A stretch of DNA of 9,607 bases from Ignavibacteriaceae bacterium (GCA_019912505.1 JAIOIM010000504.1:1-9607), one strand, 5' to 3'. Positions 1 through 7,198 are shown, counted from the first letter of the stretch. Numbers and translations are program-made. The notes: generated by a model from the letters alone, not told the origin.

Positions 1-784
1 GATATCCGCCGGAGTCCAATCCTTCCACGAAGATGATCTAAAGTTTTTAACCCGCATACACAATCGCCAAACGGCAATAGATACAGTTCATAATGTTATT
101 GCTGCGGGTATCGATAATATAAATATCGATTTGATTTTTAACCTTCCGGGACAGACAAAAAAACAATGGCTGCAAAATCTTGAGCAAGCTGTTAATCTTC
201 CCGTAAAACATATTTCCGCTTACAGCTTAATTCTTGAAAGAGGGACAATATTAAATAAAATGGTTCTCAACGGGGAAGTAGAAATTCAAGATGAAGATTA
301 TGATGCCGGGCTGTATAAAATAACAATCGATTTTTTAGAGCAGCATGGTTTTCGGCAGTACGAAGTTTCCAACTTTGCTAAACCCGGTTTTGAATGCAGG
401 CACAATAACGCTTACTGGCAATACCACGAATATATAAGCTTTGGTCCCTCTGCTCACTCGTTTGCAAATAATAAACGATGGTGGAATTTTTCAAGCTTAA
501 AAAAATATATAAATGAAATTAAAACTTGTCGTTATGCCTGCGCGGGTTTTGAAGAATTAAGCGACGAACAAAAACTTGATGAATATGTTATGCTTGCGTT
601 ACGCAGCAGCGGTATTAATATAAAGGAATTGAAAAATAATTTCGGCGATGGGTGGTTAAACGACAAAAATTATTATATTAAAACGCTGGCGGATGAAAAT
701 TTTCTGATATACGATGAAGAGAGAATTAAACTTACAAAAAAAGGATACGCAGTTTGTGATGAAATTTTGAGTAAGATACTCTAA
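1..784 (+). CDS. hemW: HemW, radical SAM heme chaperone (5' end cut off by the window)
   Basis: The frame is open from base 2, so the gene begins before the window; 260 residues up to the TAA at 782-784 are visible of a family usually near 380. A TTG at 131 lies inside the conserved core and is not the real start. The visible part opens with SAGVQSFHEDDLKFLTRIH and continues through INIDLIFNLPGQT, the later half of the radical SAM barrel. The HNNAYW motif near base 401 and FGPSAHSF after it are hallmarks of HemW, the relative of HemN proposed to bind and pass on heme. The C-terminal part matches the HemN C-terminal domain (DEYVMLALRSSGINI). The Fe-S cluster cysteine motif lies upstream of the window and cannot be checked. 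HemW is often misnamed coproporphyrinogen III oxidase; the HNxxYW motif favours the chaperone. The next gene starts 36 bp downstream on the same strand, so co-transcription is likely. Confidence 0.92.
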   Translation, partial: ISAGVQSFHEDDLKFLTRIHNRQTAIDTVHNVIAAGIDNINIDLIFNLPGQTKKQWLQNLEQAVNLPVKHISAYSLILERGTILNKMVLNGEVEIQDEDYDAGLYKITIDFLEQHGFRQYEVSNFAKPGFECRHNNAYWQYHEYISFGPSAHSFANNKRWWNFSSLKKYINEIKTCRYACAGFEELSDEQKLDEYVMLALRSSGINIKELKNNFGDGWLNDKNYYIKTLADENFLIYDEERIKLTKKGYAVCDEILSKIL

Positions 785-820
785 CGCCGCCGTTGTTTCT
801 TTAATAAAAGCTTGGTTGTT

Positions 821-2044
821 ATGTTCAAAATAAAACTTCACTGGCAAATTTTAATTGCACTCGTTTTATCCGTTTTGTTCGGTTTTTTCTTCCCTCAATA
901 TATTGAATATGTTTCATGGCTCGGCGATTTGTTTCTCCGCGCTTTAAAGATGATAATAGTTCCACTCATACTTACATCAATTATTTCCGGTGTAAGCAAT
1001 ATTGGCGATGCACAAAATCTCGGTAAACTTGGTTTAAAAACTATTCTATATTACGTCTCAACAAGTCTTGCCGCAATATTGGTTGGTTTAACTTTTGTAA
1101 ATATTCTTCAGCCGGGTGTCGGCGCCGATTTGAATTTTAATAAGAATGTTTCAGAGCTTGGACTCGTCTCCGATAGTCTCGGCAATATCATTCTACGTAT
1201 GGTTCCGACTAACATTTTTGATGCGCTGGTTTCTGCCGATATGCTTGCCATTATTTTCTTTTCAATACTCATCGGGTTTTTTATTACGAAAATTGCCGAT
1301 GAGTATAAAAACCCATTAATAAATTTGTTTAACGGCGGCTTTGAGTTGATGATGAAACTAACATCATTTATTATAAAATTTACGCCGCTCGGTATATTTG
1401 GAATTGTTGCCGTTGTAGTTGCCGAAAATAGAGCATCACTCCCGGAGATTGCCGGTCGCCTTTCAATTTATATGGCGGCAGTACTTGGCGGTTTGTTATT
1501 TCATGCATTTATAACGCTGCCGCTGTTTCTAAAGTTCGTTGGTAAAGTTAACCCCTTTGCACACGCAAAGGCTATGAGCACTCCTCTCCTCACTGCGTTT
1601 TCAACATCATCATCTTCGGCAACCTTGCCCTTAACACTAAACGCAGTTGAAAACAATTGCGGTGTTTCAAACAAAATTACAAGTTTTATTTTACCTCTCG
1701 GCGCAACTGTAAATATGGACGGCACGGCGTTGTATGAGTGTGTAGCCGCTATATTTATAGCGCAAGCTTATGGTATCGAACTTTCAATGATACAACAAGC
1801 TGTTGTTGTTTTTACTGCGCTTCTTGCTTCAATAGGCGCTGCGGGTATACCTATGGCAGGCTTAGTAATGATTACTGTAATTTTATCCGCAGTAGGTTTG
1901 CCGCTCGAGGGTGTCGGACTAATTCTTGCGGTGGATAGAATCCTCGATATGTGCCGTACTACCGTAAATGTGTGGAGTGATTCCTGCGGTGCGGCAATAA
2001 TTGCAAAAACCGAAGGGGAGCAACTGTTAGTGAATGCATCATAA
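821..2044 (+). CDS. Dicarboxylate/amino acid:cation symporter (glutamate/aspartate type)
   Basis: A 407-residue inner-membrane carrier of the DAACS (SLC1-like) family, expected to bring in an acidic amino acid with Na+ or H+. The ATG at 821 is preferred over the in-frame TTG at 812 because it puts the typical MFKIKLHWQ amphipathic start before the first membrane helix; neither has a clear ribosome binding site. Family signatures, numbered from 821, are the serine-rich tip of hairpin 1 (S263-S266, ATLPLT), NMDGT at 298-302 in TM7, the hairpin 2 segment GAAGIPMAGLVM, and TM8 with D372, D376, R379, T380, N383 and D387. R379 corresponds to the arginine that holds the substrate side-chain carboxylate in GltPh (R397) and EAAT1 (R479), which favours glutamate/aspartate over neutral amino acids. 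DctA-type C4-dicarboxylate carriers have a different TM8 pattern. The hairpin 1 to TM7 stretch resembles animal EAATs. It lies 36 bp after hemW, with no metabolic link evident. Confidence 0.93.
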   Translation: MFKIKLHWQILIALVLSVLFGFFFPQYIEYVSWLGDLFLRALKMIIVPLILTSIISGVSNIGDAQNLGKLGLKTILYYVSTSLAAILVGLTFVNILQPGVGADLNFNKNVSELGLVSDSLGNIILRMVPTNIFDALVSADMLAIIFFSILIGFFITKIADEYKNPLINLFNGGFELMMKLTSFIIKFTPLGIFGIVAVVVAENRASLPEIAGRLSIYMAAVLGGLLFHAFITLPLFLKFVGKVNPFAHAKAMSTPLLTAFSTSSSSATLPLTLNAVENNCGVSNKITSFILPLGATVNMDGTALYECVAAIFIAQAYGIELSMIQQAVVVFTALLASIGAAGIPMAGLVMITVILSAVGLPLEGVGLILAVDRILDMCRTTVNVWSDSCGAAIIAKTEGEQLLVNAS

Positions 2045-2127
2045 CTTAAATATTTTTCGGATGTTCTTTTCCTAAAATAGTTTATTTTTATATACCGCCA
2101 ATTAATAATTTTTGTGAGATTTATTTT

Positions 2128-4824
2128 ATGAAGCATCTTTTCTTTTTTCTGCTCTTTATTTTAGTAACTATTTCTTTATCAGCACAAAACTTTAAAAAAG
2201 TTAAAATCTATCTTAACGATACAAATGATATTGAAATACTAATAAACGCCGGACTTCAGTTTGATCACTACTCTGCAACCAAAGATAACGCTATACATCT
2301 ATTTGTTTCGGACAAAGAGTTTGATGCTCTTATCAAAACAGGATTTAAGTACGAGGTACTAATAGAAGATTGGTTCAGATATTATGAAGGCATGCCTAAA
2401 CTTACGGAAAGTGAAAAACAAACCAGTTTGTTGAATAGCAAATCAAATTACAATGTTACTGGATTTGGCTACGGTTCGATGGGGGGATATTATACTTATT
2501 CTGAAGTTATCGCAAATCTTGATTCGATGATAGCACGTTACCCAAATATTATTTCACAAAAATATTCTATCGGCACAAGCCACGAAGGCAGAACATTATG
2601 GGCAGTTAAAATTTCTGATAACCCCAACATCAGCGAACACGAACCTGCAACCGGTTTTGACGCGCTTGTACATGCCCGCGAGCCGCAATCGATGGCTACA
2701 TTACTCTATTTTATGTGGTATCTCCTCGAAAACTACGGCTCCGATCCGGCAGTTACTTATCTTGTTAACAACAGGGAAATCTATTGTGTCCCGGTTTTTA
2801 ATCCCGATGGTTATGAATATAATAGAACAACAAACCCCAACGGCGGCGGAATGTGGCGTAAAAACCGCCGGAACAACGGAGGCTCTTACGGTGTTGATTT
2901 GAACAGAAACTTCTCATATAAATGGGGCTATGATAACAGCGGTTCGAGTTCATATCCTCCCGATGAAACATATCGCGGACCGGGTGCATTTTCGGAACCG
3001 GAAGCTCAGGCAATCAGAGATTATGTAACGGGGAAAGGAATAAAAACATATTTTAATATGCACTCATATCAAGATGCAATTTTATACCCATGGGGTTATA
3101 TAAATGCATTTACGCCAGACTCTTTAACCTATAGAGAATTTGCCTCTGACATGGCAGTGTATAATGGTTATTCTTACGGCAACAGTACGCAAATACTCGG
3201 CTACGCAAGTAATGGCAGCGTTAGAGACTGGCTGTATGGAGAACAACTTTTGAAAAATAAAATTTTCGGTTACACAATTGAAATTGGAAATTCATCTGAC
3301 AATTTCTGGCCTCCGCAAAGCAGGATTTTTCCGATTGCCCAGAGTAATGTTCCTGTAAATATGTATCAAGCATGGGTAGCCGGAGAATATGTTGCTCTTG
3401 AAAACGCTAATTTTCAGCAGCAGTATTTTAATGCCGGCGACATTGTGAGTTTGCTTCCGGCATTCAGAAATAAAGGATTATCATCCGCGTATAATCTGGA
3501 TATTAGTTTGTCATCACTAAGCCAGTACGCTTCGGTGGTAAACGGCGCAGCTATTTTTGATTCGCTCGCGGCACGAACTTCGGCACTGGCAACTTCTCCA
3601 TTAACAATAGCTGTTTCCTCAAACGCCCCGGTTGAAGAAAAGATAAAACTTCTTTTTACTGTTTCAACTCAAGGGACTATTATGTCCACCGATACAGTTA
3701 GTTTTATTGTTGGTGTGCCGACATATATGTTTATCGATACAACAAACAATCCGTTAGCTAACTGGACTATAACAGCCGTACCGGCGGCTCCTAAGTGGGA
3801 GGCAACAACAACATCTTTCTATTCAACGCCAAACAGTTACACTGATAGCAAAACCGGCAGCTATTCTTCAAACGCAACGGTTACAATGAAATTAACCAAT
3901 CCGGTAGATTTATCAGCGTACACAAATCCAAAATTAACCTTTTGGACTAAATATGAAATAGAAAGCAACTGGGATTATGGACAGGTTGAAATAAGTACAA
4001 ACAACGGTTCTACCTGGCAGCCGCTTCATGGATTATATACTGAACCGGGGCAGGGATCTTTCCAGCCGAGCGGAGAGCCTTTGTATGACGGCATAAGATC
4101 AACATGGGTGCAGGAGCAGATAAGCCTCGAAGGACATACAAGCAGCCAGGTAAAAATAAAATTTGAATTAAAATCCGATGGCTCGTTGCAAAAAGACGGC
4201 TGGTATGTGGATGATATCGGGATAATGATTTACACGGTCGTCCCGGTTGAACTTCGCTCGTTGGCGGCTGAAGTTATTAATAATAAAATTTCTTTAACCT
4301 GGCAAACTGTAACTGAGTTAAATAATTCTGGTTTCCAGGTAGAGCGGCAATCCGAAGGCGTTATTGATAATCAATGGGAAAAAGTTGGATTTGTTAAAGG
4401 AAGCGGAAGCACATCCGAGCTGCACAGTTATTCTTTTATTGATGAGAATATTGAATACGGTAAATACAGATATAGGATTAAGCAGATTGATTATGACGGT
4501 ACGTTCCGCATTTACGGTCCGGTTGAAGTTGATTACACAGCTGTTTTACTATATTCTCTTGAACAGAATTATCCGAACCCATTTAACCCAGCTACATCAA
4601 TAAAATATACAATTCCAAAAGAGGTCAATGGTCAATCGTCAATGGTCAATCTCAAGGTTTACGATCTTCTTGGTAACGAAATTTTCACACTTGTTAATGA
4701 AGAACAAACGCCTGGTGTTCATGAGGTAGAGTTTGATGCTGGCAAATTAAGTTCAGGTATTTATTTTTACACAATCAATTCCGGTAGCTTTACAAAAGCT
4801 ATGAAGATGATGATTTTAAAGTAA
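2128..4824 (+). CDS. Secreted M14 zinc carboxypeptidase with T9SS sorting domain
   Basis: An 898-residue multidomain exopeptidase that should remove C-terminal residues from peptides outside the cell or on its surface. Order of parts: Sec signal peptide 1-19 (cleavage likely after LSA); propeptide-like segment about 20-105; M14 catalytic domain about 118-420; beta-rich CARDB/NEW3-like region about 425-530; jelly-roll (immune inhibitor A/MAM-like) region about 540-702 ending GWYVDDIGI; fibronectin-like region about 705-803; T9SS type A domain about 808-898. The zinc ligands are H182 and E185 (HARE) and H312 (MHSYQ). N259 and R260 (DLNRNF) and R244 fit substrate carboxylate binding and oxyanion stabilisation, and E385 (YTIEIGN) is the general base. 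All expected catalytic residues are present, so the enzyme should be active. Side-chain preference cannot be read. The ATG follows an 83-bp gap, so it may have its own promoter. A short heptamer repeat is built into the sorting domain (832-841). Confidence 0.95.
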   Translation: MKHLFFFLLFILVTISLSAQNFKKVKIYLNDTNDIEILINAGLQFDHYSATKDNAIHLFVSDKEFDALIKTGFKYEVLIEDWFRYYEGMPKLTESEKQTSLLNSKSNYNVTGFGYGSMGGYYTYSEVIANLDSMIARYPNIISQKYSIGTSHEGRTLWAVKISDNPNISEHEPATGFDALVHAREPQSMATLLYFMWYLLENYGSDPAVTYLVNNREIYCVPVFNPDGYEYNRTTNPNGGGMWRKNRRNNGGSYGVDLNRNFSYKWGYDNSGSSSYPPDETYRGPGAFSEPEAQAIRDYVTGKGIKTYFNMHSYQDAILYPWGYINAFTPDSLTYREFASDMAVYNGYSYGNSTQILGYASNGSVRDWLYGEQLLKNKIFGYTIEIGNSSDNFWPPQSRIFPIAQSNVPVNMYQAWVAGEYVALENANFQQQYFNAGDIVSLLPAFRNKGLSSAYNLDISLSSLSQYASVVNGAAIFDSLAARTSALATSPLTIAVSSNAPVEEKIKLLFTVSTQGTIMSTDTVSFIVGVPTYMFIDTTNNPLANWTITAVPAAPKWEATTTSFYSTPNSYTDSKTGSYSSNATVTMKLTNPVDLSAYTNPKLTFWTKYEIESNWDYGQVEISTNNGSTWQPLHGLYTEPGQGSFQPSGEPLYDGIRSTWVQEQISLEGHTSSQVKIKFELKSDGSLQKDGWYVDDIGIMIYTVVPVELRSLAAEVINNKISLTWQTVTELNNSGFQVERQSEGVIDNQWEKVGFVKGSGSTSELHSYSFIDENIEYGKYRYRIKQIDYDGTFRIYGPVEVDYTAVLLYSLEQNYPNPFNPATSIKYTIPKEVNGQSSMVNLKVYDLLGNEIFTLVNEEQTPGVHEVEFDAGKLSSGIYFYTINSGSFTKAMKMMILK
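4623..4650 (+). repeat. Four tandem 7-bp units (GGTCAAT) inside the carboxypeptidase gene
   Basis: Units are GGTCAAT at 4623-4629, GGTCAAT at 4630-4636, CGTCAAT at 4637-4643 and GGTCAAT at 4644-4650. They are read as VNGQSSMVN (residues 833-841) in the loop between the first two beta strands of the sorting domain. Sorting domains of this type commonly run from IPKE or IPK straight to a short strand and VYD, so about six residues look extra. Because 7 is not a multiple of 3, each unit is read in a different frame. Confidence 0.85.
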
Positions 4825-4862
4825 GGGGTAAAGTTGTAACTGAATAAATAATCTTTTTTTTC

Positions 4863-4899
4863 TGCGGTTCTTTAATGTTTAATTTCATAAAGAACCGCA
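4863..4899. terminator. Hairpin between convergent genes, probable transcription terminator
   Basis: A perfect 12-bp inverted repeat (TGCGGTTCTTTA at 4863-4874, TAAAGAACCGCA at 4888-4899) with a 13-nt loop. It lies 38 bp past the carboxypeptidase stop and 89 bp past the stop of the opposing marC gene, so it could end transcripts from either side. No U-tract follows the stem in either direction: the eight-T run at 4854-4861 comes before the stem on the plus strand and reads as A on the minus strand. It is therefore not a textbook intrinsic terminator; it may act with Rho or as a transcript-end stabiliser. Confidence 0.6.
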
Positions 4900-4950
4900 A
4901 TAAACTTAAACGAAAATGCAATTCAACTACTCGATAGCAATTTAATATTT

Positions 4951-4987
4951 TCCCTCTTCCCTTGTCCCTTGTCCCTCTTCCCCTTCT
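4951..4987 (-). repeat. GGGN4 heptamer array with G-quadruplex potential
   Basis: On the plus strand five C-runs lie at 4952-4954, 4959-4961, 4966-4968, 4973-4975 and 4980-4983, each separated by exactly 4 bases (TCTT, TTGT, TTGT, TCTT). The period is 7 bp, with the unit TCCCTTG repeated twice in the centre. On the minus strand this is five runs of three or more G with 4-nt loops, which satisfies the usual G3+N1-7 quadruplex pattern. The array ends 1-3 bases from the marC TAG (4989-4991), so in marC mRNA it would be the first thing in the 3' untranslated region. This kind of GGGACAA repeat is a familiar low-complexity element in Bacteroidota genomes (from memory, not checked). Confidence 0.8.
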
Positions 4988-4988
4988 C

Positions 4989-5627
4989 CTAATTTATTTT
5001 CAAAATACTCTGCATAATCGGTTTTATACCGCCGAAGAAAAATTCAACTGCAATAACCATAACAATCAGTCCCATTATGCGCATTAAAATTTTGTTGCCG
5101 CTTTCACCGAGAAATTTTATAACCTGCCGTGCGCTTAATAAAAACATCAGCGTAATAAACAACACAAGAAAAAGCGCTGTTACAAGCGTCAGTTTTTGCA
5201 TCATCGTCGGAGCATCGTTCATCATTACAATTGCGGCTGTAATTGCGCCCGGTCCGCATATAATCGGTATTGCCAACGGCGTTATCGCAACATCTTTTGC
5301 GAAATCTTTTATTGTTTCGTTATCATCTTTTGTTCTTACAAACCGTGCCTGCAGCATATCGTAACCAGCCATAAAAAATATTATGCCCCCCACAACTTTT
5401 AAACTGTTAACTGAAATTTGAAAAAATTTAAATATAAACCCGCCTGTAAAAGCAAAAGTAAGAAGCGTAATTAACGCAATGAGTACGGCTTTGTAGGCAA
5501 CATGCCGGGCGTCTTTCTCATTCATCGAGGCGGTTAAGCCTGTGTAAACAGGTATTACGCCAACCGGATTTACCATCGTAAAAATAGATGTAAACGCCAG
5601 CAGTCCAAATTGAAATAAATTATCCAT
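4989..5627 (-). CDS. MarC family integral membrane protein
   Basis: A 212-residue, almost wholly hydrophobic protein with six predicted membrane segments (about 5-27, 44-66, 73-95, 113-136, 145-166, 180-203), the normal size and layout for MarC/UPF0056. The two related half-motifs of the family are present: NPVGVIPVY at 20-28 in the first helix and ITPLAIPIICGPGAIT at 115-130 in the fourth. A charged loop at about 97-112 separates the halves. E. coli MarC was once linked to multiple antibiotic resistance but later work did not support this; some relatives are described as amino acid transporters or exporters, and the substrate here is unknown. The gene starts 107 bp after the decarboxylase stop on the same strand, so they may share a transcript, though an 11-bp inverted repeat lies between them. 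A GGA six bases before the ATG is a weak ribosome site at best. A G-rich heptamer array follows the stop directly. Confidence 0.93.
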   Translation of the reverse strand: MDNLFQFGLLAFTSIFTMVNPVGVIPVYTGLTASMNEKDARHVAYKAVLIALITLLTFAFTGGFIFKFFQISVNSLKVVGGIIFFMAGYDMLQARFVRTKDDNETIKDFAKDVAITPLAIPIICGPGAITAAIVMMNDAPTMMQKLTLVTALFLVLFITLMFLLSARQVIKFLGESGNKILMRIMGLIVMVIAVEFFFGGIKPIMQSILKIN

Positions 5628-5661
5628 TGTTGTTCCGTTTTTAATTTTCTTTGTTGAACAA

Positions 5662-5738
5662 TTGATTGTATGGTTTTATTGCTGCCATTTTAAATTGTTG
5701 TTAATGTTGCTCCGCCCAAATTCTTTTCATACAATCAA
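5662..5738. repeat. Perfect 11-bp inverted repeat flanking the decarboxylase-marC gap
   Basis: TTGATTGTATG at 5662-5672 is matched by its exact reverse complement CATACAATCAA at 5728-5738, with 55 bp between. The right arm covers the last codons of the decarboxylase gene, including its TGA (5735-5737); the left arm lies 34 bp upstream of the marC start. The spacer is long for an intrinsic terminator and neither arm is followed by a T-run on the relevant strand. It could be a long-range stem around the marC leader, a protein-binding pair, or chance. Confidence 0.45.
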
Positions 5739-7198
5739 CCGTTGTTTTTCAGTTCGTTTAATTTTTCGTCTAGCAGCGTCTTAGCAAGTTCAACATGTTT
5801 TTCTTTCGTGTTGATGCCCGATATTGCAAGACGAATTACAAACCTGTCGTGAAGTTTTGTATGCGATAAAAATATTTTGCCGGTGCTGTTTACATTGTTC
5901 ATCAACATTTCGTTCAGTTTGTCGATTTCATCCTCAGTTTTATTTTTTAGTACCGCACGGAAACATATTACGCTAAGCGGAGCGGGTGCCATTTGCTTAA
6001 AGTACTGATGTGCTTTTATCCATGCAGCAAAATCCTGTGTAAGCTTTAAATGAAAACGAAGCCTCTCGATTATTCCATCAACACCAAAGTAACGGATTAT
6101 AAACCACAACTTTAAAGAACGAAAACGCCTGCCGAGTTGCACACCATAATCCATATAGCTTTCAACCTTGTTTTGCTCGGTGGTTTTTAAGTATTCGGCA
6201 ACAAGACTAAACGCACGTTTAAGTACATCCGGCTTGCGTGTAAAAAACGCGCTCAAATCAACTGGCGTAAACATCCACTTGTGCGGGTTTACTACTATCG
6301 AATCAGCATGCTCAATACCGTTAAGAATGCAACGCATTTCAGGAACGATTGCCGCGGTGCCGCCGTACGCAGCATCAACGTGCAGCCAGATGTTTTCTGC
6401 ATTACAAATTTTTGCAATCTCATCAAGCGGGTCTATACTTGTAGTTGAGGTTGTACCTATAGTTGCAACAACACAAAACGGAAGCCAGCCGTTTGCTTTA
6501 TCTTCATCAATTGCGTTCTTAAGCTCGCCGGGTATCAATCTAAATTTTTCATCAACGGCAATTTTTCTTATTCCGTCTATACCGATACCGAGAGTTAAAG
6601 CTCCTTTATCAACCGATGAATGCGCCTGCTCGGAGCAGTACAATCTAAACCTCGGGGCGCTATTTCCAATCATTCCTTTTTTGCGCAATGCAAATTTTTC
6701 GCCTGCGTATTCGCGTGCGGCAGCTATTGCATGCAGTGTACTTACAGACGCAGTATCATATATTATTCCCCAATAATCATCCGGCAGAATTAACATTTGC
6801 CGCAGCCATCCGAGAGTTAACTGTTCAAGTTCTGTTGATGACGGACATGTACGCCACAACATTCCGTTTGCGTTAAAAGCGGCGGATAAAAATTCGGCAA
6901 GTATCCCGGGTCCGCTTGCGGTTGAATTAAAATAAGCCATAAACCCTGGATGATTCCAATGCGTAATCCCCGGCATAATAATATTATTTATATCGTCAAA
7001 AATATTTTTTAGTCCGTCACCTGTTTCGGGCGGTTGCTGCGGCAGTTTGTTTTTTACATCGCCCGGTTTTATCTGTGAAAGTACAGGGTACTGTTCTATA
7101 TTTTTTAGATAGTCTGCAATCCAATCTATCATTTGATGACCAAGCTGCCTGAACTCATCAACCGGCATATCGCCTCTGGTGGAATTATTTTCGCTCAT
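5735..7198 (-). CDS. Group II PLP-dependent amino acid decarboxylase (aromatic-L-amino-acid type)
   Basis: A 487-residue cytosolic enzyme of the group II pyridoxal phosphate decarboxylases, close in length to animal aromatic amino acid decarboxylase (AADC). It should turn an L-amino acid, most likely aromatic, into the amine plus CO2. Visible residues: K307 in NPHKWM forms the PLP Schiff base; D275 in HVDAAYGG pairs with the pyridine nitrogen; H193 in QAHSSVDKGA stacks on the ring; T246 in VATIGTT lies nearby. HPGFMAYFNSTAS (83-95), SSTELEQ (120-126) and LGRRFRSLKLWF (355-366) are family blocks. Y348 aligns with AADC Tyr332, the protonating tyrosine of the mobile loop; aldehyde synthases of this family carry Phe there, so decarboxylation is favoured. 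Choice among tryptophan, tyrosine, DOPA or phenylalanine cannot be made. The ATG at 7198 gives a normal N-terminus; a second Met at residue 11 is less likely. It lies 162 bp after the isocitrate dehydrogenase gene with a terminator between, so it is probably transcribed separately from it. Confidence 0.92.
   Translation of the reverse strand: MSENNSTRGDMPVDEFRQLGHQMIDWIADYLKNIEQYPVLSQIKPGDVKNKLPQQPPETGDGLKNIFDDINNIIMPGITHWNHPGFMAYFNSTASGPGILAEFLSAAFNANGMLWRTCPSSTELEQLTLGWLRQMLILPDDYWGIIYDTASVSTLHAIAAAREYAGEKFALRKKGMIGNSAPRFRLYCSEQAHSSVDKGALTLGIGIDGIRKIAVDEKFRLIPGELKNAIDEDKANGWLPFCVVATIGTTSTTSIDPLDEIAKICNAENIWLHVDAAYGGTAAIVPEMRCILNGIEHADSIVVNPHKWMFTPVDLSAFFTRKPDVLKRAFSLVAEYLKTTEQNKVESYMDYGVQLGRRFRSLKLWFIIRYFGVDGIIERLRFHLKLTQDFAAWIKAHQYFKQMAPAPLSVICFRAVLKNKTEDEIDKLNEMLMNNVNSTGKIFLSHTKLHDRFVIRLAISGINTKEKHVELAKTLLDEKLNELKNNG

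Noticed and set aside
131..133. TTG at 131 as the start of the first gene
   Set aside because: The frame is open and conserved upstream to the window edge (SAGVQSFHEDD...), so this is an internal leucine codon.
812..820. TTG at 812 as the start of the symporter
   Set aside because: The ATG nine bases later gives the expected family N-terminus and there is no ribosome site favouring TTG.
2101..2127. TAATTTTT at 2106-2113 as a Bacteroidota-type -7 promoter element (TAnnTTTG) before the carboxypeptidase
   Set aside because: It is off consensus, would leave only a few bases of leader, and no TTG at the right distance was found; such matches are common in AT-rich sequence.
1768..2136. Open frame of 122 codons on the minus strand over the symporter end and the following gap
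   Set aside because: It overlaps the conserved TM8 region of the symporter in antisense and has no family features.
6168..6776. Open frame of 202 codons on the plus strand opposite the decarboxylase
   Set aside because: It is antisense to a well-supported gene, has no recognisable motif, and is explained by codon bias of the real gene.
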